Shown: positions 18,820 through 27,495, numbered from the stretch's first letter. The stretch: DNA of 64,000 nucleotides from Actinomadura chibensis NBRC 106107 (GCF_001552135.1 NZ_BCQP01000002.1:1-64000); one strand, 5' to 3'. Program-made: numbers and translations. The notes: generated by a model not told the origin, from the letters alone.

Positions 18820-20421
18820 GTGAAAAGGATTCTTCTCGTCACGGCCGCGGCGGCCGTCGCGGCGGGCGGCACCGGAGCCGCCGTCGCCGCGAACGCCGAC
18901 ACCGGGCGGGCCGGCGCCGCGCCGGTCGCGGCCACCGGGGTCGACTGGGGCAAGTGCGAGGTCAGCGGGCCGGACGACCCGATGAACAAGGCGCAGTGCG
19001 CCCAGGTCGAGGTCCCCCTCGACTACTCCCGCCCCGGCGGCCGCAAGATCTCCATCGCGGTGTCGCGGTTCAAGCACACCGACGACAAGAACTACAAGGG
19101 CGTCCTGTTCGTGAACCCGGGCGGCCCGGGCGGGTCCGGCCTGCCGTACGCGCCCGCCCTCGCCCGCTGGATCGCCGGGACCGGGCACGCCGACGTCGCC
19201 GCCAAGTACGACATCATCGGCTTCGACCCCCGCGGCGTCGGCTCCAGCAAGCCCGCGCTGACCTGCGACCCGCACTTCTCCGACCCGATCAGGCCGGACT
19301 ACGTCCCCTCCTCGAAGAAGGAGGAGGCGGCCTGGGTCGCGAAGTCGGCGAAGTACGCCAAGGACTGCGCGACCAAGTTCGGCTGGCTGCTGCCGCACAT
19401 GCGCACCACCGACGCCGCGCGCGACATCGACACGATCCGCGCCGCCCTCGGCCAGCAGAAGATCAGCTGGTACGGCTTCTCCTACGGGACGTACTTCGGC
19501 GCCACCTACGCCACGCTCTTCCCCAAGCGCGTGGACCGGATGGTCCTCGACGGCAACGTCAACCCCAAGACGGTCTGGTACGACTCCCAGCTCGAACAGG
19601 ACAAGGCGTTCGAGAAGAACATGAAGTCCTGGTGGGCGTGGATCGCCAAGTGGGACTCGGTCTACCACCTCGGCAAGACCGAGAAGGCGGTCGAGGCCAC
19701 GTACTACGCGACGCGCGCCGGGGCGAAGAAGTCCCCCATCGCCGGGAAGATCGGACCCGACGAGCTGGACGACATCGTCCTGAGCGCCGGGTACAACACC
19801 GGCTACTACATCCCGTTCGCGCAGGCGCTGTCGGCGTGGGTCAACGGCAAGGACGCCTCGGGCCTCCTCGACTGGCTCAACACCGGCGGGGACGACAACG
19901 GCTTCGCCGTGTACAACGCCGTCCAGGCGGCGGACGCCAAGTGGCCGCGCAACTGGAGCAAGTGGCACAACGACGCGGTGAAGCTGTACAAGCAGGGCTA
20001 CCGGTTCAACACCTGGAGCAACGTCTGGTACAACGCGCCCATCGCGTTCTGGCCGTTCAACGGCGGGCCGAAGCTCAAGCTGCAGGGTGCCAAGGGCCTG
20101 CCGGGGATGCTGCTCGTCCAGTCCACGCAGGACGCGGCGACGCCGGTCGCGGGCGGGCTTGAGATGCACAAGGTGTTCCCGTCCTCGCGCCTCGTGTTCG
20201 AGGTCGGCGGCAAGACGCACGCCAACACGCTGAACGGCAACGCCTGCCTGGACGACAAGGTCGCCGCGTACCTCGACACGGGTGCGCTGCCGGGCAGCCA
20301 CCGGGGGCCGGACGCCTACTGCAAGGCCGTCCCGGAGCTGAACGACCCGAACCCGACGGCCATGCAGGCGAAGGCCGCCGGAGCGCGCGCGGGCAAGGAC
20401 CTCCCGGTCGGACGCCCGTAG
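18820..20421 (+). CDS. secreted S33 tripeptidyl aminopeptidase-like alpha/beta hydrolase, copy B
   Basis: 533 residues. N-terminal signal sequence (KRILLV then alanine-rich core, about 1-25). NPGGPGGSG, IIGFDPRGVGSS, nucleophile Ser221 in GFSYG, acid in STQDAATPVAGG and histidine in GGKTHANTL are all present. It shares long collinear blocks with copies A and C (for example W...VYHLGK and NTWSNVWYNAP). GTG start with the signal peptide beginning immediately. The upstream region repeats the 42-bp element of copy A, so A and B are probably co-regulated although separately transcribed. Confidence 0.9.
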   Translation: MKRILLVTAAAAVAAGGTGAAVAANADTGRAGAAPVAATGVDWGKCEVSGPDDPMNKAQCAQVEVPLDYSRPGGRKISIAVSRFKHTDDKNYKGVLFVNPGGPGGSGLPYAPALARWIAGTGHADVAAKYDIIGFDPRGVGSSKPALTCDPHFSDPIRPDYVPSSKKEEAAWVAKSAKYAKDCATKFGWLLPHMRTTDAARDIDTIRAALGQQKISWYGFSYGTYFGATYATLFPKRVDRMVLDGNVNPKTVWYDSQLEQDKAFEKNMKSWWAWIAKWDSVYHLGKTEKAVEATYYATRAGAKKSPIAGKIGPDELDDIVLSAGYNTGYYIPFAQALSAWVNGKDASGLLDWLNTGGDDNGFAVYNAVQAADAKWPRNWSKWHNDAVKLYKQGYRFNTWSNVWYNAPIAFWPFNGGPKLKLQGAKGLPGMLLVQSTQDAATPVAGGLEMHKVFPSSRLVFEVGGKTHANTLNGNACLDDKVAAYLDTGALPGSHRGPDAYCKAVPELNDPNPTAMQAKAAGARAGKDLPVGRP

Positions 20422-20447
20422 CACGCCGGACCACGACCGCGGCGTGC
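20421..20447 (+). terminator. hairpin after peptidase B
   Basis: GCACGCCG (20421-20428) pairs perfectly with CGGCGTGC (20440-20447), starting on the last base of the stop codon; a second G/C-rich inverted repeat follows. Confidence 0.55.
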
Positions 20448-20569
20448 CCGCCCGTCCCCGAGCGCGGGCGGGCGCGCCGCACGATCGTGTGACACATCCC
20501 GGTTCGGAGGGGAATCGCGTGATCCCGGGGATGCACTGGTCAGACGCGTCCCTCCGGTAGAAAGCGGGT

Positions 20570-22159
20570 GTGCTGAACGATGCTTCGAAGAGGGCCGCCG
20601 CCGGGACGGCCGCCGCCGCGATCACGCTCGGGGCCGCCGCCCTCGCGGCGCCCGCCGCCGCCGCGCCGCGGGCCGACCCCGAGCCGCGTCCCGCCGGGCC
20701 GGCCTGGCGGGCGTGCCCCGCCAAGGACCCGGTCGAGGGCGGGCGGCTCAAGGGCCTCCAGTGCGCGTCGGTGCGCGTCCCGCTCGACTACGCGCGGCCG
20801 CGCGGCGAGCAGATCACGCTCGAACTGACCCGCGCCCGGCACACCGCGTCCCGCTCCCAAGGCGTCGTCCTGCTGAACAGGGGCGGCCCGGGCGCGCACG
20901 GACGCGACCTTGCCGCTTTCTTCAAGTCCTCGCTCCCCAAGGGGGTCGCCGCGTCCTACGACTGGATCGGTTTCGACCCGCGCGGCGTCGGGGCGAGCGA
21001 ACCGTCCATGATCTGCGACCCGGCCTACCAGGACCCCGGCCGCGCACGTCCCGACACCATTCCGGCCGACGCCGCCGAAGAGCGGGCCTGGACGAACCGC
21101 GCCAGGGCGTACGCGAACGACTGCGCCCGCAGGTACGGAAGGCTCCTCCCGCACATGGGCACGGCCGACTGGGCGCGCGACATGGACCAGATCCGCCAGG
21201 CCCTCGGCCAGGAGAAGCTCAACTACTTCGGCTACTCCTACGGCAGCTACCTGGGCGCGGTGTACGCGACGATGTTCCCCGGACGGGTCCGCCGCATGGT
21301 GCTCGACAGCGTCGTCCGTCCGAGCGGGGTCTGGTACAAGGACAACCTCGACCAGAACGTCGCGTTCGAGAAGCGGATCCGCGCCTACTTCGCCTGGATC
21401 GCCCGCCACCACGAGGTCTACCGGCTGGGCGCGACGGAGCGGCAGGTCGCCGCCGCGTACGCCAAGGCGCGGCGGGCGCTCAAGGCCGACCCGCTCGACG
21501 GGAAGATCGGCCCGTCCGAACTGGACGACGTGTTCCTCGCCGACGGCTACGGCGACTACGCCTGGGACGCGCACGCCAGGGCGCTGTCGGCCCTCGTCGT
21601 CCGGCACGACGCGGGTCCGCTGCGCAGGGCGTGGCAGCCGCCGGGGCGGCTCGACCAGAACAACTACGCGGTCTACAACGCCGTCCAGTGCCGGGACGCG
21701 GCCTGGCCGCGCGCCTGGGGCCGCTGGCACGCCGACAGCGACCGCCTCTACCGCCAGGGCTACCGTTTCGAGACCTGGAGCAACACCTGGTACAACGCGC
21801 CCTGCGCGTTCTGGCCGGGGCCCGGCGGCCCGCCGCCCCGCGTGGCCGGGACCGCGGCGCTGCCGCCGCTGCTGCTCGTCCAGGCGACCGAGGACGCGGC
21901 CACCCCGTACCCGGGCGCGCTCGAAACGCACCGCGCCTTCCCGTCGTCGCGGCTGATCGCGCAGGTCGGAGGGCGCAACCACGGCGTCGCGATGTCCGGC
22001 GACCGGTGCGTCGACGGCGCCGTCGCCGGCTACCTCGCCGACGGCCGCGTCCCCGCGGGCAGGCCGGGGCCGGACGCGACCTGCGCCGCCCCGCCCGAGC
22101 CCGAGCCCGCCGGGGGCAAGCGGCCGGCGCGGGCGGAGCACCCCGCCGCGCAGCACTGA
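20570..22159 (+). CDS. secreted S33 tripeptidyl aminopeptidase-like alpha/beta hydrolase, copy C
   Basis: 529 residues. Signal peptide with alanine-rich core (about 8-32, ending AAAAPRA). Nucleophile Ser223 in GYSYG, acid in ATEDAATPYPGA and histidine in GGRNHGVAM are kept, but the oxyanion loop reads NRGGPGAHG instead of NPGGPGGxG, and the tail is a short Pro/Glu-rich extension. It is the most divergent copy, and its upstream region lacks the 42-bp element, so its regulation probably differs. GTG start; no clear Shine-Dalgarno sequence. Its 3' end is followed by the GNAT gene on the same strand. Confidence 0.88.
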   Translation: MLNDASKRAAAGTAAAAITLGAAALAAPAAAAPRADPEPRPAGPAWRACPAKDPVEGGRLKGLQCASVRVPLDYARPRGEQITLELTRARHTASRSQGVVLLNRGGPGAHGRDLAAFFKSSLPKGVAASYDWIGFDPRGVGASEPSMICDPAYQDPGRARPDTIPADAAEERAWTNRARAYANDCARRYGRLLPHMGTADWARDMDQIRQALGQEKLNYFGYSYGSYLGAVYATMFPGRVRRMVLDSVVRPSGVWYKDNLDQNVAFEKRIRAYFAWIARHHEVYRLGATERQVAAAYAKARRALKADPLDGKIGPSELDDVFLADGYGDYAWDAHARALSALVVRHDAGPLRRAWQPPGRLDQNNYAVYNAVQCRDAAWPRAWGRWHADSDRLYRQGYRFETWSNTWYNAPCAFWPGPGGPPPRVAGTAALPPLLLVQATEDAATPYPGALETHRAFPSSRLIAQVGGRNHGVAMSGDRCVDGAVAGYLADGRVPAGRPGPDATCAAPPEPEPAGGKRPARAEHPAAQH

Positions 22160-22252
22160 GCGGTCGCCTCCGGGAGGCCGCCGGCGGCCGGTCCGCGCCG
22201 TCTCCGGGGCCGCGGGGGGTGCGCGGACCGCCGACCACATAGGCTTGGCCAC

Positions 22253-22309
22253 GTGGAGCTTTCAGTGGTGAGGGCCCAGCGGCGGCCGTTCCCGTCCCGG
22301 AGCCGGTAG
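22253..22309 (+). CDS. possible leaderless 18-codon upstream ORF of the GNAT gene
   Basis: TAGGCT (22240-22245) is followed 7 bases later by GTG, opening an 18-codon frame (MELSVVRAQRRPFPSRSR) that stops at 22307-22309, two bases before the GNAT start at 22312. The geometry is that of leaderless actinobacterial transcripts with a short regulatory ORF whose termination could deliver ribosomes to the main gene. Coding bias cannot be judged over so few codons. Confidence 0.35.
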   Translation: MELSVVRAQRRPFPSRSR

Positions 22310-22311
22310 CC

Positions 22312-23160
22312 GTGCGCATGCTGGGCTCGCTGCCGGTCCGCGTGCTGGACGACCGGCACCGCGCGGAGGCCCTCGCGATCCTCGACGCCGACCCGGTCTC
22401 CAACGTGTTCGTCGGGTCGCGCGTCCACGCCGCGGGGCTCGACCCCCGCCGGCTCGGCGCCCAGATGTGGGGTTACATGCGCGACGGGCGGCTCGTCTCG
22501 CTGTGCTACTCGGGCGCGAACCTCATCCCGGTCGCCGCGGGCCCCGAGGCGGTCCGTGCGTTCGCCGAGCGGGCCCGGGCGCAGGGGAGGCGGTGCTCGT
22601 CCATCGTGGGGCCCGTGGGGGCCGTGGGGGAGCTCTGGGAGATCCTCGCGCCCTACTGGGGGCCGCCGCGGGCGGTGCGGGCCGCCCAGCCCGTCATGGC
22701 GACGTCCGACGTTCCGGACGTGCCGCCCGACCCGGCCGTCCGCCGCGTCCGGATGGACGAGTTCGACATCGTCTACCCCGCGTGCGTGTCGATGTTCACC
22801 GAGGAGGTCGGCGTCTCGCCGAACACCGGGGACGGCGGCGTCCTCTACCGGGCCCGCGTCGCCGAGCTGATCCGCGACGGCCGCGCCTTCGCCCGCATCG
22901 AGGACGGCCGCGTCACGTTCAAGGCGGAGGTCGGCGCCGTCACCCCCCGCGCCTGCCAGGTGCAGGGCGTGTGGGTGCCGCCGGATTTGCGCGGGCAGGG
23001 CCGGTCGGTGTCCGGAATGGCGGCGGTGGTCGGGGAGGCGCTGCGCGCGATCGCGCCGACGGTGTCGCTCTACGTCAACGACTACAACACGCGGGCACGC
23101 GCCGCCTACCGGCGTGTCGGATTCACCGAGCTCGGTTCGTTCATGTCGATTCTTTTCTGA
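22312..23160 (+). CDS. GNAT acetyltransferase with N-terminal DUF4081 domain
   Basis: 282 residues. N-terminal half (VRVLDDRHRAEALAILDADPVSNVFVGSRV) is the DUF4081-type domain; the C-terminal GNAT fold shows the acetyl-CoA loop as VQGVWVPPDLRGQGRSVSGMAAVV and the final strand LYVNDYNTRARAAYRRVGF. Orthologues follow ispG in Mycobacterium (Rv2867c) and Streptomyces, so this gene belongs to the ancestral dxr-protease-ispG neighbourhood and has been separated from it here by the peptidase cluster. Substrate unknown. GTG 22312 or ATG 22318 may start it; GGAG lies upstream of the former. Confidence 0.88.
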   Translation: MRMLGSLPVRVLDDRHRAEALAILDADPVSNVFVGSRVHAAGLDPRRLGAQMWGYMRDGRLVSLCYSGANLIPVAAGPEAVRAFAERARAQGRRCSSIVGPVGAVGELWEILAPYWGPPRAVRAAQPVMATSDVPDVPPDPAVRRVRMDEFDIVYPACVSMFTEEVGVSPNTGDGGVLYRARVAELIRDGRAFARIEDGRVTFKAEVGAVTPRACQVQGVWVPPDLRGQGRSVSGMAAVVGEALRAIAPTVSLYVNDYNTRARAAYRRVGFTELGSFMSILF

Positions 23161-23283
23161 CGTCGGCATTCTTTGCATACATGCCGCGTTCCACGTCGTC
23201 TGTCTGATTCAACTGACTTGTCATTGCCTGCCTGGTCTATCCGGATCCCTGAATCGATCTTCGCGGACGGGTACCATCCGGCC

Positions 23284-24336
23284 GTGGAGTTTGCCGGGGC
23301 ATTACGCCAGGCCATTCAGGCCAGCGGGCTGACTCTGGAACGGATCCGCCACCGGCTCGGCAGGCGCGGACTGGCCGTCAGCGTGGCCACGCTCAGCTAC
23401 TGGCAGCGTGGTCGCAGCAGGCCGCGCTCGCGCGCAGTGGTCGTCGCGCTGGAGGAGATCCTCCAGGTGCCGCCGGGTACGCTGACCGAATTGCTGGACG
23501 ATCCCGCGCCCACCGCGCCGCAGGTGCGCGGCGGGCTCGCGGCGGGTCCGCCGGGCACGGGGGAGCGCAACCGCCCGGCGCGCGATCTGTGGCCCGACCC
23601 CGAGCGGTACGCCGACCTCGTCGGCCAGCTCGACCGGTCGGGCGACCACCGCCTCGAACGCCTCAGCATCCACGACGTCTTCCGGCTCAACGAGGTCCGC
23701 CGCTCGTGGACGCTGTCGGTGCGCACCGTGCTGCGCGCTGCGGGCGACGACATCGACCGGGTCGTGTGCGTCCACCAGATCGCCGGGGCGCGGCAGCCGG
23801 GCAACACCGGCGACGGCCACGCCGCGGGCTTCTCCGAGGACGGCGTGGGCGCGGCGGGGACGGCCGGCGCGTCCGGCGTGACGGCGAGCGGCGTGATGGC
23901 CGCCGCCGACCCGGCGGCGGCCGCAACCGGTCAGGCCGCCGCGACCGCCAGCGCGACGGCGGGGCTCGCCGAGGTGCGGTACTGCCGTCCCGGCCGGGTC
24001 CGCGCCGAGGGCGGGATGGTCGCGTTCGAGCTGGTCTTCGACCGCGTCCTGTCGGCGGGGGACACCGCCGTCGTCGAGTACGAGATCGGCCCCGTCGAGG
24101 AGCCCGCCTATGACAGCTACGACCGGCGCTTCGCCCATCCCGTCCACGACTACGTGGCGATCATCCAGTTCGAGGGCGAGCGGCTGCCCGCCCGCTGCTA
24201 CGGCTACACCGCCGAGAGCTCCGAGGCGCCCCGGCAGCGGCTCGGCGAGCTGTGGATCGGGACGTCGGGCAGCGCGAACATCGCGGTCGGGGCCGTCCGG
24301 CGCGGCATCGTCGGCATCGAATGGGAATGGCATTGA
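23284..24336 (+). CDS. HTH protein with GIxWEW C-terminal domain, paralogue 1
   Basis: 350 residues from the GTG. N-terminal Xre-like helix-turn-helix: LRQAIQASGLTLERIRHRLG then VATLSYWQRGRSRPRS, almost superposable on the next gene. Central region (HDVFRLNEVRRSWTLSVRTV) and a beta-rich C-terminal domain (GDTAVVEYEIG, PVHDYVAIIQFEGERLPARCYGY) ending in GIVGIEWEWH are also shared with it. It differs by a Gly/Ala-rich insert of about 50 residues near 205-250. The start is uncertain: the frame is open from a TTG at 23173, and paralogue 2 has about 12 residues before the matching point. No relative of known function recognised; role as a ligand-sensing regulator is inference. Confidence 0.7.
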   Translation: MEFAGALRQAIQASGLTLERIRHRLGRRGLAVSVATLSYWQRGRSRPRSRAVVVALEEILQVPPGTLTELLDDPAPTAPQVRGGLAAGPPGTGERNRPARDLWPDPERYADLVGQLDRSGDHRLERLSIHDVFRLNEVRRSWTLSVRTVLRAAGDDIDRVVCVHQIAGARQPGNTGDGHAAGFSEDGVGAAGTAGASGVTASGVMAAADPAAAATGQAAATASATAGLAEVRYCRPGRVRAEGGMVAFELVFDRVLSAGDTAVVEYEIGPVEEPAYDSYDRRFAHPVHDYVAIIQFEGERLPARCYGYTAESSEAPRQRLGELWIGTSGSANIAVGAVRRGIVGIEWEWH

Positions 24337-24592
24337 CGCAATGGCATGGGAAGGAGGAATGGCAGCCACGTGTCCGATTTGCGGGCATCTCGCGGACGGC
24401 GCGGGTAGGATGCGTCGCCAGGCACGGTCCGGGGTTCCGGTGCTCGGCGATGCGGTCGCCGGGGCTCACGGTTGTAGCAAGTTGCCTGTTGGCATCGGGC
24501 CACGGGGGACTTACAGTGAGCGCTGAAGTTGCAATTGCAGTAGTCAAGGCCGTTGTGCGGGGGCCGGCCGGAGCGGATCCGGAGGCCGAAAA

Positions 24593-25501
24593 ATGCAGAG
24601 TGTCGCAGAGGACGATCTCCTACAGGTCCTGCAGTACGGTCCCTTCAACGTCGCCCTGCACGCGGCGATCCAGGCACGCGGGCTCAGCCTCGACTCGCTG
24701 CGCCGGCGCCTGGAGGAGCAGGGCATCGCGGTCAGCCTGTCCACGCTGAGCTACTGGCAGCGCGGCCGGACGAGGCCGGAGCGCGCCGACTCGATGCGCG
24801 CCGTGCGGGGCCTGGAGGTCATCCTCGAACTGCCGCGTCATTCATTGCTGACGCTGCTGAAGCCCACGGCAGAACGCTCCACCGGGCCGTGGCTGCCGGT
24901 GGAGGAGCTGTGCCCGGAGCCGGGCGTCCGCGATCTGCTGAACGAGATCGGCGATCGCGGCGAGCGGCAGCTCACCGGGCTCAGCATGCACGACCAGTAC
25001 CTCATCGGCCGCCGCCGGGAGCTGCACGAGGTCCGCGTCCGCGCGGTCTTCCAGGCGCAGCAGCGCGGCGTCGACCGGTGGATCGCCGTGTACCACCATC
25101 CGCAGGGCGTCCTGCCGTCCTCGCGCACCGTGCGCGGGTGCCGGTTCGGGCGCGTCCGGATGGACGAGGCCAGCGGCCTCATCGCCGCCGAGCTGCTGTT
25201 CGACCGGTCGCTCGGCCGCGGCGAGACCTACCTGCTGGAGTACGGGTTCGGGTTCGACGAGACGGGCCCGCCGGTGAACGAGGAGGGCCGCGGCTTCCGC
25301 GCGCCCCAGCACGAGTACCTCATCGAGGTGCGGTTCCACCCGTCGGCGCTGCCCGCCCGGTGCTACCGGACGTGGCGCCCCGACGGCCACACCGCGCTCA
25401 AGGACTCCGCCGACCTGCGGCTGTCCAGCTACCACAGCGTCCACTTCATCGAGTTCGGGATGGCCGCGGGCTACCACGGCATCCGCTGGGAGTGGACGTG
25501 A
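24593..25501 (+). CDS. HTH protein with GIxWEW C-terminal domain, paralogue 2
   Basis: 302 residues. Xre-like HTH (ALHAAIQARGLSLDSLRRRL, then LSTLSYWQRGRTRPER), middle segment MHDQYLIGRRRELHEVRVRA and beta-rich C-terminus (GETYLLEYGFG, HEYLIEVRFHPSALPARCYR) ending GYHGIRWEWT. Start ATG is fixed by GGAGG seven bases upstream. It lacks the Gly/Ala-rich insert of paralogue 1. The two genes are separated by 256 bases and read the same way, consistent with a tandem duplication and separate promoters. The DNA target and signal are unknown. Confidence 0.78.
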   Translation: MQSVAEDDLLQVLQYGPFNVALHAAIQARGLSLDSLRRRLEEQGIAVSLSTLSYWQRGRTRPERADSMRAVRGLEVILELPRHSLLTLLKPTAERSTGPWLPVEELCPEPGVRDLLNEIGDRGERQLTGLSMHDQYLIGRRRELHEVRVRAVFQAQQRGVDRWIAVYHHPQGVLPSSRTVRGCRFGRVRMDEASGLIAAELLFDRSLGRGETYLLEYGFGFDETGPPVNEEGRGFRAPQHEYLIEVRFHPSALPARCYRTWRPDGHTALKDSADLRLSSYHSVHFIEFGMAAGYHGIRWEWT

Positions 25502-25507
25502 TCCGCG

Positions 25508-25918
25508 CTACCTGACCAGGAGGTCGAGGAGCCGATCCAGCTCGGCGGCCGGGTCGTCGGTGAGCCCGGCGTGCACCGGCCCCGGCTGGACGATCGTGCT
25601 GCGCGGCGCGGTCAGCCACCGGAACCGCGCGCCCGGCGGCTCCGCGGCGGCCTGCCCGGCGCGCTCGCCGCCGCAGCAGACCGCGTCCACGCCCTTGAGC
25701 GCCGCGCGGACGCCCTCCATGTCGAGCGAGGGGTCGAGGGCCAGCAGGCGCGGCTCGTCCAGGTGGACGCGGCAGCCGAGGTAGTCGAGGGCCCGGCAGT
25801 ACACGACCACGCCGACGTTCATCGCCTCGCCGCGCTCGACCCGCGGCACGACCCGCAGCACCGCGTACTCGAACACGGTGGGCTGGTCCGCCGTCCTGAT
25901 GTTGCTCCCGGGGCTCAT
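25508..25918 (-). CDS. DUF3037 protein
   Basis: 136 residues. YAVLRVVPRVERGEAMNVGVVVYC (about 16-39) and the following CRVHLDEPRLLALDPSLDME segment are the DUF3037 signature. The ATG lies inside the last codons of the HipA-like kinase gene (overlap ATGA, 25915-25918), so translation is coupled. The DUF3037/HipA-like pairing recurs in actinobacteria and cyanobacteria, yet no biochemical role is established. It does not resemble HipB: there is no HTH, so this is not an ordinary HipBA toxin-antitoxin operon. Confidence 0.82.
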   Translation of the reverse strand: MSPGSNIRTADQPTVFEYAVLRVVPRVERGEAMNVGVVVYCRALDYLGCRVHLDEPRLLALDPSLDMEGVRAALKGVDAVCCGGERAGQAAAEPPGARFRWLTAPRSTIVQPGPVHAGLTDDPAAELDRLLDLLVR

Positions 25919-26745
25919 GGCGCGCCGCCGCCGAGCCAGTCCGGCCGGTTCCGGCCGCGCGGCGCGGGCGTCCCGGACGCCCGCCCGGCGACGTCGAGGT
26001 CCGGCAGCCAGTCGCGCGGCTTCCCGGCGCGGGGCAGCAGGATGTCGACGTAGGCGTCGCGCAGCGCCTGCGGGCCGGCGAAGCCGGGCTCGCCGTCCAG
26101 CCACGGGTCGGGCACGAGCGCGGTCACCTCGCGCAGCAGGCCCTCGGTGAGCTTCGGCGCGAGCTCGGCCTCGGCGGCCTCCAGCCGGGTCGCGTACGGG
26201 GTGAGGACGTGGTCGTCCACGTCGTAGGGGCCGGAGAACAGGCGGGTCGCGTTCGTCCAGGCGTGGTGGAAGATCAGGCTCGCGCCGTGGTCGATCAGCC
26301 ACACGTCGCCGTGCCAGACCAGCATGTTCGGGTTGCGCCAGCTCCGGTCGACGTTCCCGATGAAGGCGTCCAGCCACAGCACGCGGGACGCGAAGTCGGG
26401 GTCGGGGCTCCAGCCGAGCGGGTCGAACCCGAGCGACCCGGGCAGGAAGTCGACGCCGAGGTTCCAGCCGGGGCTCGCCTTGAGCAGGTCCTGCACGTCG
26501 GGGTCGGGCTCGTGCCGCCCGATGGCGGGGTCGAGGTCGATGAGCACCTGGTCGGGGACCCGGAAGCCGAGCCGGCGCGCCAGCTCGCCGGCGATCACCT
26601 CGGCGATCAGCGCCTTGCGGCCCTGCCCGGCGCCGTGGAACTTCATGACATAGGTCCCGAGATCGTCGGCCTCGACGACGCCCGGCAGCGACCCGCCCTC
26701 GCGCAATGGCGTGACGTAGCGGATGGCCGTCACATGTGGCAACAC
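25915..26745 (-). CDS. HipA-like kinase family protein
   Basis: 276 residues, shorter than HipA of E. coli (440). Seen: YVMKFHGAGQGRKALIAEVIAGELARRLG (lysine for ATP binding near residue 35, then an acidic helix), WLDAFIGNVDRSWRNPNMLVW (catalytic-loop-like D...N near 127-142) and DVWLIDHGASLIFHHAW (DxG-like metal site near 148-164). These are the kinase core of the HipA/PI4K-like fold; the HipA N-terminal subdomain is missing. Protein kinase activity is inferred. GTG start, with another in-frame GTG four codons on. Operon with DUF3037; divergent from the cyclase gene. Confidence 0.8.
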   Translation of the reverse strand: MLPHVTAIRYVTPLREGGSLPGVVEADDLGTYVMKFHGAGQGRKALIAEVIAGELARRLGFRVPDQVLIDLDPAIGRHEPDPDVQDLLKASPGWNLGVDFLPGSLGFDPLGWSPDPDFASRVLWLDAFIGNVDRSWRNPNMLVWHGDVWLIDHGASLIFHHAWTNATRLFSGPYDVDDHVLTPYATRLEAAEAELAPKLTEGLLREVTALVPDPWLDGEPGFAGPQALRDAYVDILLPRAGKPRDWLPDLDVAGRASGTPAPRGRNRPDWLGGGAP

Positions 26746-26790
26746 GTCGCAACGCTACCGGGTCGGCGGCGGGCCGGGATAATCGGCGGC

Positions 26791-27459
26791 ATGGGCGTTG
26801 AGCTGCTCGACCTGTCCGTGCCGATCACCACGGGCATGCCCGTGTACCCGGGCGACCCGGAGGTGGAGGCCGTCCCGGCGCTGACCGTCGCGGACGCGGG
26901 CGTGAACGTGCTCCGCCTGCACATGGGCTCGCAGACCGGCACGCACGTGGACGCGCCGTTCCACGTCGACGACGCGCTGCCCCGCCTGGACGAGCTGCCC
27001 CTGTCCCGCTTCACCGGACCCGCCGCCGTCATGGACGCGCGCGGCCTGCCGCCCCGCGCCCCCATCGGCCCCGACCTGCTCCCGGACGGGCTCGCGCCCG
27101 GCGTCGTCCTGCTCATCGCGACGGGCTGGTCCGAGCACTGGGGGAGCGACGACTACCTCGCCCACCCGTACCCGGCGCCGGAGACGGCGGAGGCGATCGT
27201 CGCCGCCGGGGTGCGGACGGTCGGCATCGACGCGCTCAGCGTCGACCGCACTCCGCCGCCCGGCGCGGACGACTTCTCCCTCGCGGCACACCGCGTCCTG
27301 TGCGGCGCGGGCGCGGTGATCGCCGAGAACCTCACTGGGCTCGGCCGCGTCCTCGCCGCGCGCGACGCGGGCCGCGCGATCGAGGTGTCGCTGTTCCCGA
27401 TCGCCCTCGCGGGCGCCGACGGCGCCCCCGTCCGCGCCGTGGCGCGGGTCGGATGGTGA
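26791..27459 (+). CDS. cyclase family protein (kynurenine formamidase-like metal hydrolase)
   Basis: 222 residues. LDLSVPITTGMPVYPGDPEV (about 5-24) and the metal-binding SQTGTHVDAPFHVDD (about 50-64) are the hallmarks of the cyclase/kynurenine formamidase family, whose members hydrolyse amides or lactone-like substrates with bound zinc or manganese. TVGIDALSVD and HRVLCGAGAVIAENL follow as expected. Length matches bacterial KynB-type enzymes, but no tryptophan-catabolism gene is nearby, so the substrate is open. The ATG follows GATAAT by 7 bases without a Shine-Dalgarno sequence: probably a leaderless transcript. Confidence 0.85.
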   Translation: MGVELLDLSVPITTGMPVYPGDPEVEAVPALTVADAGVNVLRLHMGSQTGTHVDAPFHVDDALPRLDELPLSRFTGPAAVMDARGLPPRAPIGPDLLPDGLAPGVVLLIATGWSEHWGSDDYLAHPYPAPETAEAIVAAGVRTVGIDALSVDRTPPPGADDFSLAAHRVLCGAGAVIAENLTGLGRVLAARDAGRAIEVSLFPIALAGADGAPVRAVARVGW

Positions 27460-27495
27460 CCCATACTGGGAACGGGCGAGCGGAGGGACGGTGCC

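Noticed and set aside
24341..24526. Possible small zinc-finger-like ORF (MAATCPICGHLADG...) between the HTH paralogues, with AAGGAGGA directly before an ATG
   Set aside because: The ribosome-binding site touches the ATG, leaving no spacer; only one CxxC pair is present; the frame is part of a longer shadow frame overlapping the upstream HTH gene.
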